Under the pieces are notes generated by a model. It was not told the DNA's origin and did no database searches. It worked only from the letters and a program-made list of their open reading frames with translations. DNA of 64,000 nucleotides. Source: Lethocerus indicus (lineage: Eukaryota > Arthropoda > Insecta > Hemiptera > Belostomatidae). Of this stretch, positions 35,997 to 50,668 are shown piece by piece (position 1 is the first letter of the stretch; each line of letters begins with the position of its first letter). Where the stretch lies: assembly GCA_019843655.1 (NCBI GenBank), contig JACDQD010000005.1:27352954-27416953 (forward strand), in the 5' to 3' direction. A program made the translations under genes and the position numbers.

Positions 35997-37067
35997 AAAT
36001 GCATATAGGTTGATAGTGTTCCAAGGCAAATTGGCAAGATTATTACCATTCTGTATTGAATAAGAAACATCTTTTATTTTCCACTCCAATTATTATTTCA
36101 AAACTTGTTAAAGCTGATGTACATGGTTGTATACAATTATATTTATGATCATTTTAGTAAACAGCATCTCATCAATGAGTTGCTTGTTGCATCAAAAAAC
36201 CCTGTTAGGATTTTTTCCCTAGTTGTTCTAATGAACAACTTAAGTTGTTGTCTAATTGTTGTCTTAAAGGCTTTTATACATTTTAACTTGGATGGTAATG
36301 AAGAAGAATCTAAATATACAGCTGAGTTCATTCACTTCAAACTATCATTAGTTAAATTTATAAAATTAGGAGTAATAAACATTCCATCATTTTATTAATT
36401 GTTATTACCGGCTTTCTCAGATGTGAATACAATATGAGAAAAGTGGTGGACCCAAAGCGTAACCCAGCTATCTAGCACATGCATCAGTGATCAATATTAA
36501 ATTGGAATATTAAAGGATAGGACAGTAAGATAAGAAAAACAAATTCATAAATAAAATTACATTTGTTTCATGTCAATTTTTTTATTTAATAAGGTTGAAA
36601 TAATACAAGACACGATTAAATATACAATTTAACATAAAAATAAATAACTTGAAATACTGTTGCTACCTCCATATCACGCCACCCATTGTCCTTATTTGTT
36701 CACCTTTCTCAAAATAAAGTTTTTTTCCCATCATAATACTGACTGTTAGGACTAGGCGCATTTTCTATAATTATTATTTTAATTTATGTACAATGTTTAG
36801 GATAAAAAACAATTAAATAATAGAAAAACAGACAACAGCAGAGTCAGAAAAAAATTATGTTGGTTTCCTTAATAGTAATAAGACCTTTGGAAAATAAAAA
36901 TTGTTTTTAACTATCCTAAAAAAATGGTTTCTTCTTCATCCAAAATGGATATCTCTATACACTAGGCATATTTTCTAAGTGAGAAAGAGAGCAGTTTACA
37001 CAGTGTGCTTATAAATTATCTAATGTAGAATATAAGTATACATAATAGTTATATATACCTTTTTATC

Positions 37068-37127
<60 letters not shown>

Positions 37128-39418
37128 AATTCATTCATCATCCCATTTAATTCTCATATATACTGAAAAGAGGCACTGAAAAGAGTTTTTCTTTTGAAGG
37201 GGCATCTTCGGCTGTTTTTTCTATTTCATTTTTTATGAAAAAATAAACAGAGGAAAATGTGCGTTGTTCTGCATACACACAAAAAACTATTTACAAATAT
37301 ATTGTAGTTTTATACATTATTGCTTGATGCAATGCATTATAGAAACGGTTATAAAGGAAAGACTTATTTTAGGTTTGCCTTTTATGCGCCTGTTTTTATT
37401 TTTTTTAAATGACCAAATTTTTGGGCTGTTTTCTTAAGAAAAATTGCAAGAAAAAATTACGGTAACTAAACATGAACAAACTGTCATCACCTGTACTTTC
37501 TTATTCTATGCTAGGAGCATTTATAATCATCTTTTTTCAAATTATTTTTTGATTTATTTTATTAAAAACTAATCACTACAATCAATTTAAATATGATGTA
37601 CAACCATATGTACACTAGTCACCTTAAATGATATATAATTACAATAATAAATTAAGTGATCGGTTCTTAAAGTAACTACACATAATTACAAGTAATAATG
37701 GTCATAATAGATAAAAATAATAATAAAATTAAAAATTGCGGCTAACTGGCCCCACACGAGACACATTTGTCTCACATAGAGACAGATTAAAAAACAAAAA
37801 AATTATAAATAGATGCCCTATTTTTATTAGTAATTCATACATAAAAGGAAACATGTTTGAATGCGCTGTCAGGAACAATCAGTTCAGAAGAAGGCCAAAT
37901 CAGAGTCAACAACATTTAACTTAGACCACTGATTTGCAAGATTTTACAGAATTTCGTCAAGAACTTTTATTTTTTTTGTTTTTCTATTAATCGGCATTTA
38001 TTATTTTTTTTTATTATAGTTTATAAACAGCAACAAAGAAACAAAAAAAATTTCCCTAATAATATCAACTCTGGTAATAAATTAACAAAGCGCACACAAC
38101 AATTAATTTCTATTAAATCATTTTTTTAAACATGTATTACCAGCCCTTCTGAGACCACAGACAGTTTTCATCAACACAAAGTAAAGGCTAAAAGTTAATT
38201 TTCTATAGCAGGTTCTATAGGTTGGTGCTAGATTGGGAATGTGCAATATTGTTGCAACAGTTTAAAGATCCCCTACCATGGGCACAATATTAAACATAAA
38301 TTACCTGCATTATCATTCCCAATTTAGCCACACTACAATAAATAAAATAACATTTTCTACAATCAATTTGTACCTATTCCAATTATTTCAAAATTTCATA
38401 TACTCAAATCTCAAATACTTTTGGCCTACCATTTTATCTACTGTCTGTCTGTTCTTCTCTTGGGCTTCATACATATATACACATTGCATATAATATGTAT
38501 ATGTATGGTAAATAAACTAATTGCATTGTTTTAGGACACAATATACCTTCTAGAAGACATATTCTCGAAGGTTTCTTTTCAAATTATTCCTTTTGACATT
38601 ATTATGGACATTGTGTCAAAAAAAGTCTCACAATTCTGAGATTTTTTGGAATGTCATTTAAAAATTCAGTCTGTCCCGTATCTCTGGTGCGACACGTCAC
38701 TGTAGTGTTATCTTGCATAGCACATTGTGTACAAAATATTTTATAGTTAAAAAAACAAGTCATTACAATCATTACATAGCTCCTTTTGATTCATATTCAC
38801 ATTTATTTACTTACATTTTTGATATAAAATACCATTTATATGTATATCTATATATGTATAAAATGAATTGTACGCGATGTGCACTTCAAATTTGTGCCGG
38901 TGTCGCTTTACAGTTTTGGTTCACCAAAATGGGGCAGCCTTAATACATATATCCCGGCATGTATATACATGAATATATTTATATTATATACATATATATA
39001 CATAGCCGTATTTGCTAGTATCACAGTCAAAAGTATATATATCATATATATCATACAGACATGTGCATGTATACATATATAAAACAACATATATCAATTA
39101 ATCATATAATAATAATTAAATTCAAACGAATAAAAGACAATATTTTCGCAGTCGAATTCATATCAGTTTTTTGTCTGTATAACTAACTTTTGCCCAATTT
39201 GATTTCACCCAACTAAACCTGGGAGACCAAGTTGAAAAATATGATTAGAATATCTTTTGTAGTAAATTTTATCATTTTTGTTGGGACCACTGAATACGTT
39301 TTCCTAACATTCATATGTATAGTACTAATCCGATACGAATTCAACTAAAAACCAACAAAAAACCTTGCTCGATTAATTATTTTTAGTAGTTTGAAATAAA
39401 TATTAAGGCTAACTATTG
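35997..39418. other. PDK1 3' flank, no firm gene
   Basis: CpG-poor, AT-rich DNA with a TA microsatellite at 37070-37125 and imperfect TATACA runs near 38460-39090. Part is likely the PDK1 3' UTR on the minus strand; the length of that UTR cannot be judged. Open frames here are short and AT-driven, apart from the weak plus-strand frame ending at 36398. Confidence 0.5.
37070..37125. repeat. (TA)n microsatellite
   Basis: About 27 TA units downstream of PDK1. Confidence 0.95.
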
Positions 39419-42400
39419 TTATGAGGAAGAGTTGTATGTGTGCGCTTTCATTTCATCGATGACTCTGCACCACTCCAAAGCATAACCTTCTGGGTCCTCC
39501 AGGTAATATGTCCTGTTTGGCTGTGAATGTAAAAACAAATTAACCTTAACTGCAAATATTAAAATATAGAAATTTAAATTCACAAAACTGTACGAAAAAC
39601 AAATGATGTTAAAAAAAATTCAGTAGCACTGCCTTATGTAACAGGAATGACTAAAAAAAATTACAGTTATTGAACAGTTAAAAGTATTATAGCTATAGTT
39701 ACAAGTGGTTTTGACAGAACTAGTATTGGGCCTTTTATTCAAACCAATTAATAATGACATATAAAATTGTGGTTGACTAGTTTTATTATGCAATTAATAA
39801 TACTACAATGTAAATAGTAGATAATTATTGTGCTTTGTCCCATATACCAAGAGCTATGAAAATATTTGGGGAATTTCTCTGACTGGGAAATAAGTCAGAT
39901 CATAAGACAGCCATTTACTGTGTTATAATAGATTGATATCATTAGATAAATTAAACTTATTCAGGGTACTTAATTTAAAGAAGATTTTCATTAAAAGATT
40001 AATACTATACTTATTATTTCACATCATATTAAAAAAATTATACCAAATCCTAGAAGTCAAATTAGACTTAATCTATACTAAGTTCCTTTAAGACTTGAAT
40101 TAGCCTAAAAAATCCTGGCTTTTTAAATTTCATTATTTCAGCAGAAAGAATCACCTCCAGTCCCTGGGCAATGACAGTAGTTTCAACTGTTATCTATAAA
40201 TATCTGTTTCAATCATTATCTATACCTGTATACCTTCTCTCAATGTGTATTTATAATAAACTGAACCATGTACTTACAGTGTGTACAAAGAATATCTTGA
40301 AATTCTTCGGTTCAGCTCTAATTTCAGGTGACCAAGGTATCTCCCCCTTAAGCAGCATAGTCACTGGGTCGACATAGTACAGGTGAGGACCCATTGTCAA
40401 CAACAACATCCGTTTTCGAGGGAACAGACCCTGTACCACATAGAACACATTCATATTTAATTTTCCACATAATCCGCAATTTGTTCTTTCGCATCGTGAC
40501 AGTTAAATTTTAATGATAAAAGTTCATCAATTTAAACTGGTATTGTTTGAGTTTAATATAGTAAAAAAGATTATATTTTTACAAAATGAGAGTTTATGAA
40601 ATTGTTGAACACAAAAACAAGAATAAGTACATAGTTAATATTATGTTAATACTGTAAGTATAATGCGACAACGTTGTAACTTGACAGTGTCAATATAATA
40701 TACCAATAAAAAAAAAATAACATCCAAAATTCTGAAATATATTTCATTCAAATTCAAATACTCAATGTTTTCCCTATGATAGGTAAAAAGTAAAGTTTTT
40801 GGTGAAGTACCTTTCTCTTATCGACTAAGCCTTGCTTGAGTATGAGGTTACCGTTGACGAGAGAGTGCCACCTGGAGGTGGCTGTCTGGTGGAGGAGGCG
40901 CTGCTCTATCTGGGCCGGGGTGAGGTCGGCGATATTGCGCGCCCTCTTGCCGACAGTCGCCAGAGACGGGGTAGAGTAGACGACGGCCTCCTGCAGGTCC
41001 AGCCCCATCAGCCTGGTCAGCTGCTTGTCGTCGAGGCCCGGCTCGGCCTGGTTGGCAGCGGCGCTCCACTCGTGATCGGTGCCGCCTCCCAGGTACGGAT
41101 GTATCGTCGGCGGAGTGCTCTTTGTCAGATCCTCCCAATCCCAGTCCGCCCCGCCGAAGAACCGATGTCTCCTCACCGACATGTACTTGCCGCCCGTATC
41201 GCTCGAACCCAGCCTCTCTCTTGGATTTAGCACCTGGTGCAGTCAATCAATTTTAATTCGACCCGGTTTTGACCTTTTGGATACTCGATAAAAACGACGA
41301 AATCGAACTTGAAACTCACCAGAAGTTTCTGGACGAGATCTTTGGCCTTGGGACAAAAGCCGTCGGGGAATTCGTATTCGAGCTTGATTATCTTCTGAAA
41401 AATGGCGTATTCGCTTCTGCAACACGTTAAACAAACTCTTAGCTAGGTCTGGAATACCGGTTATACGTTTTGCGACGGCTTGAATACCTTACTTTTCTTG
41501 ATCTTGTACGAAAAATGGTGGTGCTAAATTGTGTAACAAACCTAGATCTGAAGGGCGGTAGGCCGGAGACCATCTGGTATATGATACAGCCCAAGGCCCA
41601 GAGGTCGGAGCTGGGAAGTGCGGTTTTATCTGTTAGCAGCTCGGGGGAGACGTACTGTGCGGTGCCGACGAAACTGTTCCTCCTGCGGGCCACCTCACCT
41701 TCACTGGTCGCCTCCTCGTTCACGCCGTCCCCCTCACCTGTGCTCCCCGGTGTAGTCGGTGGAGTCAACACTTTCGCCGATCCGAAATCGGTAATCAGGA
41801 TGTGCATATTCTCGTCAAGCAGTATGTTCTCCGGCTTCAAGTCCCTGCGTTAGAGCACCAATCGTAAGATGATTTAAACCGGCCGATCGGTAGTGAATGC
41901 AACAACATAATCGTAATCAAAACGGACTCCAATTTGCATACTGCACGGACATCGTCTTTACAATGCTCCCCAAGGTAGGGAGCAAATTTCCGGGTTTGCC
42001 TCCACATTTGACTCATTTTGAGTGCCGCACTCGGCAGCCTCGAGTTCAATACGATATCGCGGTACAGTTTTAAATCTCTCTACGAGGTGTTTTCAAATGA
42101 ATAAAGAACAGTGGTTTTGAATTCAAATTTTTAATAATTAATTTCACGTGAACGGGTGACACTCCAACCTGACGGTTCAATCGGAACTCGGCCTACCCAA
42201 TTTTGGTTTTAAATGTGACAGTATTTAAACCTCAAATTCAAATGTTTATTATTTGGTACACTAATCTAAAAAAGGGAATTTTCAGGACTTAAATCCCTTT
42301 TTTAAAGTTTTAAGGAATAGGGAGATCCCCCCCGGCATCACGTTTTACCGAGCCGGATGTAGTATTACCTGGGGATTAATGAGCGGAGACAACTCCGCTG

Positions 42401-43709
42401 TTTACGAAATGAGGGTTCGTACCCACCTGTGTATAATGTTGAGTCTGTGAAGATGTTCCAAGGCGACCAGTATCTCGGCGGCGTAGAACCTGGTGCATTT
42501 CACGTCGAAAGCCCCGACCTTGTTGATGTAGCCCAACAGTTCACCGTTTTTGGCGTACGTCAACACGAAATCTATACACAACTCTGTCAAGGGCGACAAC
42601 ACTCGACAAACATTGAAACCTTATATAATCCTAGCGTTGTAAAATCCCACCTTCTAACGACAACAGCCTCTACTACTTTATCTCGACATTTCCAAATTTG
42701 ATTCAGCATTTTTTCCTGAATTTCAGTTTTTCAACCATTTAGGAAATTGTAGTCTCGGGGAAATTGAACGATACTGGAAATATATTCCAATAGATCGTAC
42801 AGACCAAGTTTTAATAAACAAATGGCTCTTAGCTTACATTATTTATTTAATTACTATTGAATTTCTAAGTTGTTGGAGCCGGAAAAAGTTGTCGAGACAA
42901 AATTTCCCTAAAGTAATTTCGATCATTAGTTTAATACTGTGTAAGGATACATAATCTCTCAGGGTCCTGGAAGGTACAGAATAGTTTGACGAAGAACGGT
43001 AGACCCGCTTGACTGATGCTGTTCAACACGTCCCTTTCTCTCTTCACGTATGGCGTCTTCTTTTCTCTAATTATATGTCTTTTTTCGCAAACTTTGACTG
43101 AAAGAAACAACACAAAGACAACGCTAATAAGTACTGCTAATTATGTAATACAGACGCTAACGTAACAATACATATTAGAAGGGAATACTCACTCGCGTAT
43201 TCTTTGTTCGTGTGGATGTCCCTCGTTAAATATACCTGAAAAAAATTGAAAATAAAATAAAACAACGTTACAATGTATGTCGGAAAATAATATGAATATA
43301 TAATAAGTATAACAATTTGGTTCTGTTAACGTGCAGATACTTTTTTATAATTGTTATAAGCCTCGTGATTTTATATCGTAACTAGGACCGTATTCGGCAT
43401 CTCGCGACCCCCAAATAGTTTAAATTATATAAATCGCAAATATCTCTAAATATATGCAAAATGTTTTTGACTCACAGTGGAAAAAGATCCTTCGCCGATG
43501 ACCTTTCCGAATATGAAGTCCTTGCTGTGCCTCTTGGACGCCATTTGTTGCTGGTTGGGAGTGTTGGGCGTTGTTGTTGAACTATTCTCGGGGTTCGGTG
43601 CTGTTCCGTTGCACCTGTTGGCGCCGGCATTTGTGTTCCTGTTATTGTTGGGCGCCTCGACCAGAACTCCGTTGCCGCCTCCACCCACAACACCGCCTCC
43701 GCCACCCAT
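39419..43709 (-). CDS. PDPK1: 3-phosphoinositide-dependent protein kinase 1 (PDK1), complete
   Basis: Phosphorylates the activation loop of AKT, S6K, SGK and PKC kinases at the membrane. Exons: 43742-43476 (ATG at 43709), 43235-43193, 43097-42951, 42571-42427, 41844-41542, 41416-41320, 41233-40811, 40430-40278, 39520-39419. From this ATG the coding length is 1647 nt, 548 residues; human is 556. Visible kinase features: Gly loop GEGSFST, Lys in YAIKVCEKRH, HRDLKPEN, DFGSAK, and activation loop [16 protein letters not shown] Pro/Thr/Glu-rich insert of about 20 residues separates DFG from the activation-loop Ser. The PH domain is in the last three exons ([38 protein letters not shown]). An acceptor-like site precedes exon 1 in open frame, so an upstream exon may extend the N-terminus, which is Gly/Asn-rich. 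Confidence 0.95.
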
Positions 43710-43742
43710 TGCTACAGTCACCACAGGCAGCGCTGGCACTCT

Positions 43743-44560
43743 CTGAATAACAAAAATTTGGGCGTTTTTATATCCATCCTAGTGAAATGCACCGTAATCG
43801 TAGTGAGCGTTATTGACCGTCGCTGAATATGAGTGACGGTATAATGAAAATGTTAATCGTGCCCCGTAATAGTGAGATATATTCGTTGCAATCACTACTA
43901 AAATTTGTCAATACGCAGGATGCTCGTTGGTATTTTCTATTATCCTGGAAAATAGAATGGTGGTAAGAGTGGTATAGTAGGCCCGGGGAGGGAGAGTGCG
44001 TTTGACTCTCTCCGCTCAGACTGGACACGCTGCACAACTCCACTTCTTCACCACCCCCCTCCCACCACAGGTCGAACACCTTCATTCCCCGTTAGCTAAA
44101 GAGATATACCGACGACTCGCCCGCTACAATTAGCCGATTCTAACTAGAGCGGTCAAATAAAACTCCGAAAATAATTCGACTATCCTTAAGATCGCGAAGC
44201 GCCTACGGTGGAAACAACTTCCTGAACGCCGGTGCGCTTCATTCTCTTTATTCTTTCCTCATTTTCTTGCTCCACTGTAGAAATTAAGACGACGGCGAGA
44301 ACAATAACGACAAGAGGGGAATGTATTAAGTTAAATGGGCTGTTATGTTGTGCAAAGCCGGGGGGAGTCGATGACCCGGCGGCGGCGGCGGTCTCCATTC
44401 TCTCCGGCCCCGCATTCTTTCTTATGCCTTTCTTTTTTCTTCCTTCCACCCTTTTCTACTTCCTTTCGACCGACTAGTTTAGTTTCTAGGCGGGCTGTTC
44501 GCATATTTGCCACCGAGCTTTCCACCTTGGCGGCCGTGACGGAATGGCTAAATGAACTGT
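43743..44560 (-). promoter_or_regulatory. PDK1 upstream region, possible 5' exons
   Basis: CpG-rich DNA with a GGC/CCG cluster (about 44377-44392). Two open minus-strand frames begin with ATG at 44085 and 44449. Either might contribute a 5' exon to PDK1, given the acceptor at 43743-43744, but I see no donor in a matching phase that I would trust. Confidence 0.35.
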
Positions 44561-45191
44561 CCTATTCGTTTTTTGGTACTTTGAATTTTGACGGTAAGAG
44601 TGTTAGGAGTGCACGGTGTCTTCCTATCAATCAGTTTAGTATGACGCCAACTAAAGGCTTTCAACTTTCCAGTTTAATGAGCGGATTCTTGTTTAAGAGA
44701 CGTCATTTACGGTGTCCTAACGGGTAATAATAAACTAGTGTAAAATGTCCGTGCACGCGAGAACACAACATGCCGGTAATAAAGAAGTAATAAAGATCCT
44801 ACTATTAAAAGGCAACATCGACAAAATAATTTATTTGTTAACCATAGGTCCATAGTAAATGGGTACACTAGAAGCAGATGAAGAGAACACTGTACGACGT
44901 CGAATGAAGTAAAAGTATGCAAATGACAAAAAATCATATTCGCAGCATCGACAGTATATCAATAAAGTATACAAACTTATTTTCTTTTCTTATCCCTTAT
45001 CTTTGTCTGTACAAATAAGGATACCCGGAGTAAACCATTACATGGAAGAAAGTTGTAACGCTTAGGCAAATTCGTTTAACATTATCAAACGCCAATTTCA
45101 ATTTGTCGCGAAAGTGTTTAATTACTACTAGAGGAGACGAATAATTAATAAATTAAAATTCCTGCAGACGCCATTGCGCAATATTTTTAAT

Positions 45192-45195
<4 letters not shown>

Positions 45196-45251
<56 letters not shown>
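45196..45251. repeat. (TA)n microsatellite
   Basis: About 28 TA units upstream of PDK1. Confidence 0.95.
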
Positions 45252-45256
<5 letters not shown>

Positions 45257-48158
45257 AAGTCAAACCGCGCTGAATCTTTTTATAGATTGTAAAATCTGGC
45301 GCCGAGAGTAGTTTCTCTTTGCAAGGTAATTAGGGTTGTCGGTTGAAGACTAGAGGTAGCTAATTTAAACGGGCGATGCGCGGCTCGTTGGACTCGGTTC
45401 AATTAGTGAACTGCGAGAAAGAACGGTTCGCCGTCTCAAACCCGGTTTACAATTTAGGTTGTGTTGTGACGGCCGAGGTGGATGAGGAAGCGGGAGGGGG
45501 GGGGGTAAAGAAAGAAGAACGAACCGTTTAAAGAGGACGGAGAAAGAAACACCGGCCCTCGCCTCACCTACCTCTCACTCTCACAGACACACACACGCTC
45601 GCAAAACCGTGTTATTTTTAGTTTTCCTTTTTATTTAATAACGGTCACCGTCACACTCTCTGGCCGTCCAGTTTAGCAAACTGAAGAAAAAAACTCGGGT
45701 TTTTTGAAATTTGATATTTGGTTTTCAATTCCAAAGGTCGAATACCTTCGGAATAGTTGGCTCGCAACTGAGGTAAGGCGAAATCGTAACATTGTACGAC
45801 AAACAATTACGGAGACGACGATATCCTGGATCTTTTTCGTGTTTCCCAAATTTTTTAATACAGCCAAACGAATTAAATTTTGTGTACTTACATTAAAACA
45901 TAATTGCGAACGGCTCGTATAACGGAAGTGAGTATTAATTATATCGGGAATTAGCCGTCGATTATCCAAGACCCCGGGAAAAACGCAAATATTAAATTCT
46001 TTCTGCAGTCTACATTTAGGTTAGTAAAGAATGAATATAATGAATGAGAGCGGGTTTTTATATTCGGAAATTAAAAATTAGAGCCACCTGAAGCCGTGGG
46101 TGTAATTGCAACTTATGTACGCTTGAAAATGTAAATTTGTTTGCCAACAACCTAAATTTAGCCCGTAGAAAGAATATTCTACTAATGGAAGTATTCAAGT
46201 TTACGGCGTCAGAAAGTACTGTGGATTTCATTCAAGAATGAACAGCTATATAAAGACATAAAATAAATAATGTCATATATAATTCCAGAACAGTGTCTAG
46301 AAGAAAGTGTCGTACCTAGAAGATAGATATTATTTTTAAATGTTGGCGGCAGATTGCCGAGCAAGAGAGAGGTGGGGGAGAAGGAATGCGATAGACCGTT
46401 AGTGGGGAGAGTGGCTCTATCCTCCGATTGTGTTTCTCCCCTCCACGCGTGGCCATTCATCGCTCTACTTTCACCCCGGGGCAAGCCCCTACGTGACGGC
46501 TTCCAAAGGAGTACCAACCCCGGAAACTGCGGCGGCGCTTTTAACATAACCAAAGAAAGGGTGACCGAGCTTTTCGTCGGCCTATCGAACGGAGGAACCG
46601 GTTCTGTCTGGAAGCTAGAAAATAGTAATTCCCTTAATGGGGCCACAGGTGCAGGACGGGGGCTATCCGACAACGTTTTGCCGCGATCTTACCACCTGCC
46701 CCACGGTGAAGCCCCTAAACTGCACGCGCCCCAAACTACCTTCTCTTGCGGACGGAACTGAAAATACCTGGAGACTGTATACGGGCTTTGGGAGTAAAAA
46801 CAAAGTTCGATATACTAATCGTCCCTACTTCGCGCGCGGAGTCGATAGACCTTCTTAGTCTGAATCGTGGGTCAGTACGCTCCCAGACCCAAACAGCTCT
46901 CCTCTCCAAATGTGGAAATATGCGGTGAGCTACAAACGTAGAATGAAAGTTGTTTAATAAATTAATTATGATGGTTTAAAGAAGAAAAAAATTTAAAATG
47001 TAGTAGGTAGTTGGTAATTTTCAACTAACATAAAAATAATATCCCCGTGAGTTGCCTGTAGCCGTCTTTCTTCCTCTGTAATTTCTTTTCCCTATTAAAA
47101 TAAACTCGAGAAGAGTTCTGAATAGATTTATAAAAATACAAATTTTAACGGCTTAGGTAATCGGAAATTGTTGGGATAATAATTTAACTATAATAAAGGA
47201 GAAATTGCCATACTGTGTTAAAGTGTTTATTAAAAACTGGAATGTTTTACTCTTATGGGTACATATCCCGAATGAGTGGACCTAGTTTTATGCGGTGGAG
47301 TGATCAGCTTCATGGTTAAAGTGGGAGTTCCCGGATGCGTTAATAAAGTTTCTGCCGAGGTTAAAGAAGTTCCGGTCTACCGTCGCGATACCCAACAACT
47401 CGTTTAAACGACCGAGCCTTTCCGCAATAATTTTGTGTTTTTATGTTACGATTTCGGCAATTTCGAAAATAGACAGGCCGGTGGACATCCCAGCCGCGTT
47501 CGGAGATTTAAACGTTGTTATTGTTGTCTGGTTAGGTTCAGGACACCCGGGGGACGTACATCTGCCCCGAGCAGCTGTGGACATAATGGAGGTGGGCCAT
47601 CCTCTACTGTTATGTAACCGGCAGATGGAGGCCTCAAACACCTGGCCTCACCCCCCCCCCAAGCCAACGACCTCCGAAAAACCTAAGACAATAACAGATC
47701 CCCTCCCGGTTTTACTACAAAAAATAAGCCGGGGCTGACGAAAGATTCACTCGAGAGAGATAGCATCCAGGTCCAGGGTCTATAGGTCTATACGACAATA
47801 TCTCGAAGAACAGACCGTCCCTTATTATACAAATAGACATCAATCTCGAAACCCCCCCACAACTGTTTTTTTCCTGTATTTATTTTTCGCTCAATTGTGC
47901 TGGTTAGCGATATACGCGACCCGCAACTTCCACATTTCGATTCCTATTGGCAGCAAATATAAGAGATAAAATTAATGAAACCAATTTGTTTATTAACGGA
48001 TACCCTCGATACAGACAGCATTTTTCCCAGTTCGCAATATTGTAATATGATACCAATAAACGTTGATAACCGGTGTAAGAAGATTTAAAATCGGCTGTAT
48101 AATATATTAATTGTGCTTGTGTGTATATATATTATATATAGACACATGGAGAGAAAGA

Positions 48159-48267
<109 letters not shown>

Positions 48268-49254
48268 GTGCGCACGTGGTTGAGTGGCGCTCCATTGTGC
48301 TGTGTGGGAACAGGTAGTTGGGGCGTCTACCGTGTGAAAACAGAGCTGCGCTATATTCCAGCACTTGCATCCAGACTTGTCCTCTCCCCAGAGAAGTCCC
48401 ACACACTGTCTAGGCCGACTGGGGATAGTGGATCGCGTTTCATTTTATTTTTTTATACCTGTATTTTTATCCAGATTAACTAACTACACTCCGTTTTGGA
48501 GCACCCAAGCAAGTTTTTATAAACGGGAAAACCGTCGAGTTCTATGTATGAATTAAATTAAATGCGTTAAATTTATATTAACCTAGAGAGAAGCGAATAT
48601 CGGCTGCCGATAGCATCCAGGGAATCTATTTGTAGCCAAAAGTAATATTAGATTGCTCCTTTTTAATAGAGAGTTTATATCAATAATATTTGGTCCAGGG
48701 TTAAATTGGGCGAGAGTAAACCGATTTGCTTAGAATGAACGCAAAAGGCGTCTCGCTGAAACAACGAGTCAACCGGTTGGAATTTCTCAGCAGGAAATAC
48801 GAGATCGGGTACTGATCTGGTCGAACAGCGATGTCACAACAGAGAGAGATGAATTATAAATAGAATGATGCGAGGATGGGCGGGTCGGGGCGATGACTAT
48901 GTCAGTGGACAACAGGAAGTGACCACCCGAGTTGCAAAACACAGTGTAGGCTCTTCCACCCACGCCCTACCGGCATGGTATTCACATGCACGCCCTAACA
49001 CTACCGACCGAGTAGAATTAATTAATAAATGAAAATTCGAGAAGGAACTTGGAACCGAGATTAAACCAAAATAAAATTCCACCTCGCAACTATTAATTAT
49101 GGTTTCCTTGTAAAAGTGTTTAACGGCAGTCCTACTGCGGGGGTCGATTTTTATTTTACCAAATACATACGTCAATATAATTGTAAGTCATTGTCGTATA
49201 TATCTCATCACAACTGCCAGGTATATCTTTCGGACTTCTAACGAAATATTGAAA

Positions 49255-49396
49255 TGTAACAAAATGACAAGTTCGTAGATTTCGTGTGTTTCTGTCTCCT
49301 CTCACTGGTAGTGACTAACACCACTACTGAAGGTGGCGAGCAGCCGAAACCGGTCTAGCAAAAGACCAACCCCTCGCAGACGACAAAACAGGTATT
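49255..49396. mobile_element. family A repeat
   Basis: Contains GTAGATTTCGTGTGTTTCTG, CTCCTCTCACTGG, then the inverted partner GCCGAAACCGGTCTAGCAAA and GACCAACCCCTCGCAGAC. The right end is the reverse complement of the 61.56-kb copy's left end. Confidence 0.7.
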
Positions 49397-50206
49397 CTAA
49401 ACTAAATGACAAGATATTTTATTCGTTAGTTTGTAAATTACTTATATAAGTTATATAACTACAAATTGCAGGGGTATCGCCGGCTATGATTCATCGATTA
49501 AAAATAATAAAAATGATAATAGTCGCGTACAATTTAAAGCGGTGTTCTTTCGGTGAAAACCGAAGTCGGGGTGGTGATGTGGCTCTCCGGTTCGCCTTGA
49601 GAATGCAGTCTTCAACTTGCACCGCCTTCTGGGTTCACTGCCCACCACTGCCTTAATTCTTTTTTCTACACACCCCAACAGTATAACCGGCATGAAAATT
49701 GAATAAAAAATATCGGAAGGTAGGTAGGCGATCTTCGCAATTTGCGACATTTAAAATATTAACGATATAAAGGTTTAAATGAAGTGTTAAATGTCGACTA
49801 CCGATGTAACCGAGGAAATGGGGTCGATTACTAAAGGCCCAATTTTCGAATTCGATTAGAGCAGGGATTCCCAAGCTATTTGCATAAGCCCAACTAATCA
49901 AACTTTAAGATTTTACTCTTTATATTTACAATAAAAGTACGTTCATACTTAAATACCATTCTAATTTCAAATCCGGCTTGCCTTCCTCCACCACTATTTT
50001 TTTGCATCTCTAATCCGCCCGCACCACAATAATGTTAAGAACCGCTGGGATTAGAGTAAGTGGTACAAAACAAGATTGACCGTGTAGAGACTGGGATAGG
50101 GTTGTTGAAGGACTGCCCGCGCCGGCCCGGCCGTCCCTTATCCAGTCCGGGTCTGGAATGCGCTCGAGTAGTGGAACGACGCCGCCAGGGTTATCAACCT
50201 CGGCCA

Positions 50207-50215
50207 ATCTATCTA

Positions 50216-50271
<56 letters not shown>
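50207..50271. repeat. (ATCT)n(TA)n compound microsatellite
   Basis: About three ATCT units followed by about 25 TA units. Confidence 0.95.
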
Positions 50272-50274
<3 letters not shown>

Positions 50275-50469
50275 TGGCCGCCACCGCGGGCTGCAACCGG
50301 CTGGTGAACGCGCCATTGCGCACACCCTCCTCCTCCCCTCACCCGTAACGCTCAGTTGAACGCACCCATAGCTCCGGGCCCATTTCAAATTTAGAACCGG
50401 AGATTATGTAGCGTATGGAATCCGAGCGGAATCGCTCCACGGAGTACGGTATACAAGAGTAATAAAGTC

Positions 50470-50668
50470 TTAGTTGTCTCCTCTCTCTGATATGTTCTTT
50501 CGCTAGACCAGTTTGGGCCGCTTGCTAACTTCAGTAGCTGTCTGTGCTGACAGACACGGTGGCGACTCACTCAGGTACTTGGGATGCTTGTGGGATATCC
50601 TGTCGGCACGGTCATTTCACTTATACTATGGAGGTTGTTTTGTTTGTCCTTGTTTTGGCGTTTGGGAA
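50470..50668 (+). mobile_element. family A repeat, longer copy
   Basis: Begins TTGTCTCCTCTCTCTGATAT and includes TTCTTTCGCTAGACCAG, CTTCAGTAGCTGTCTG and GGTTGTTTTGTTTGTCC. It aligns with the minus strand of 1500-1690 across nearly its full length. Confidence 0.7.

Noticed and set aside
40832..41246. Two 132-codon ORFs overlapping PDK1 exon 7
   Set aside because: Shadows of a GC-rich PDK1 exon; composition is unnatural.
42405..42425. tRNA B-box-like sequence (GGTTCGTACCC)
   Set aside because: It does not fit the B-box consensus well and no A box or cloverleaf surrounds it; it lies in a PDK1 intron. I saw no tRNA gene in the window.
46209..46860. Long overlapping ORFs on both strands, including a Cys-containing one from 46637
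   Set aside because: Open on both strands in a GC-rich patch, no domain, no signal peptide, no splice sites that extend them.
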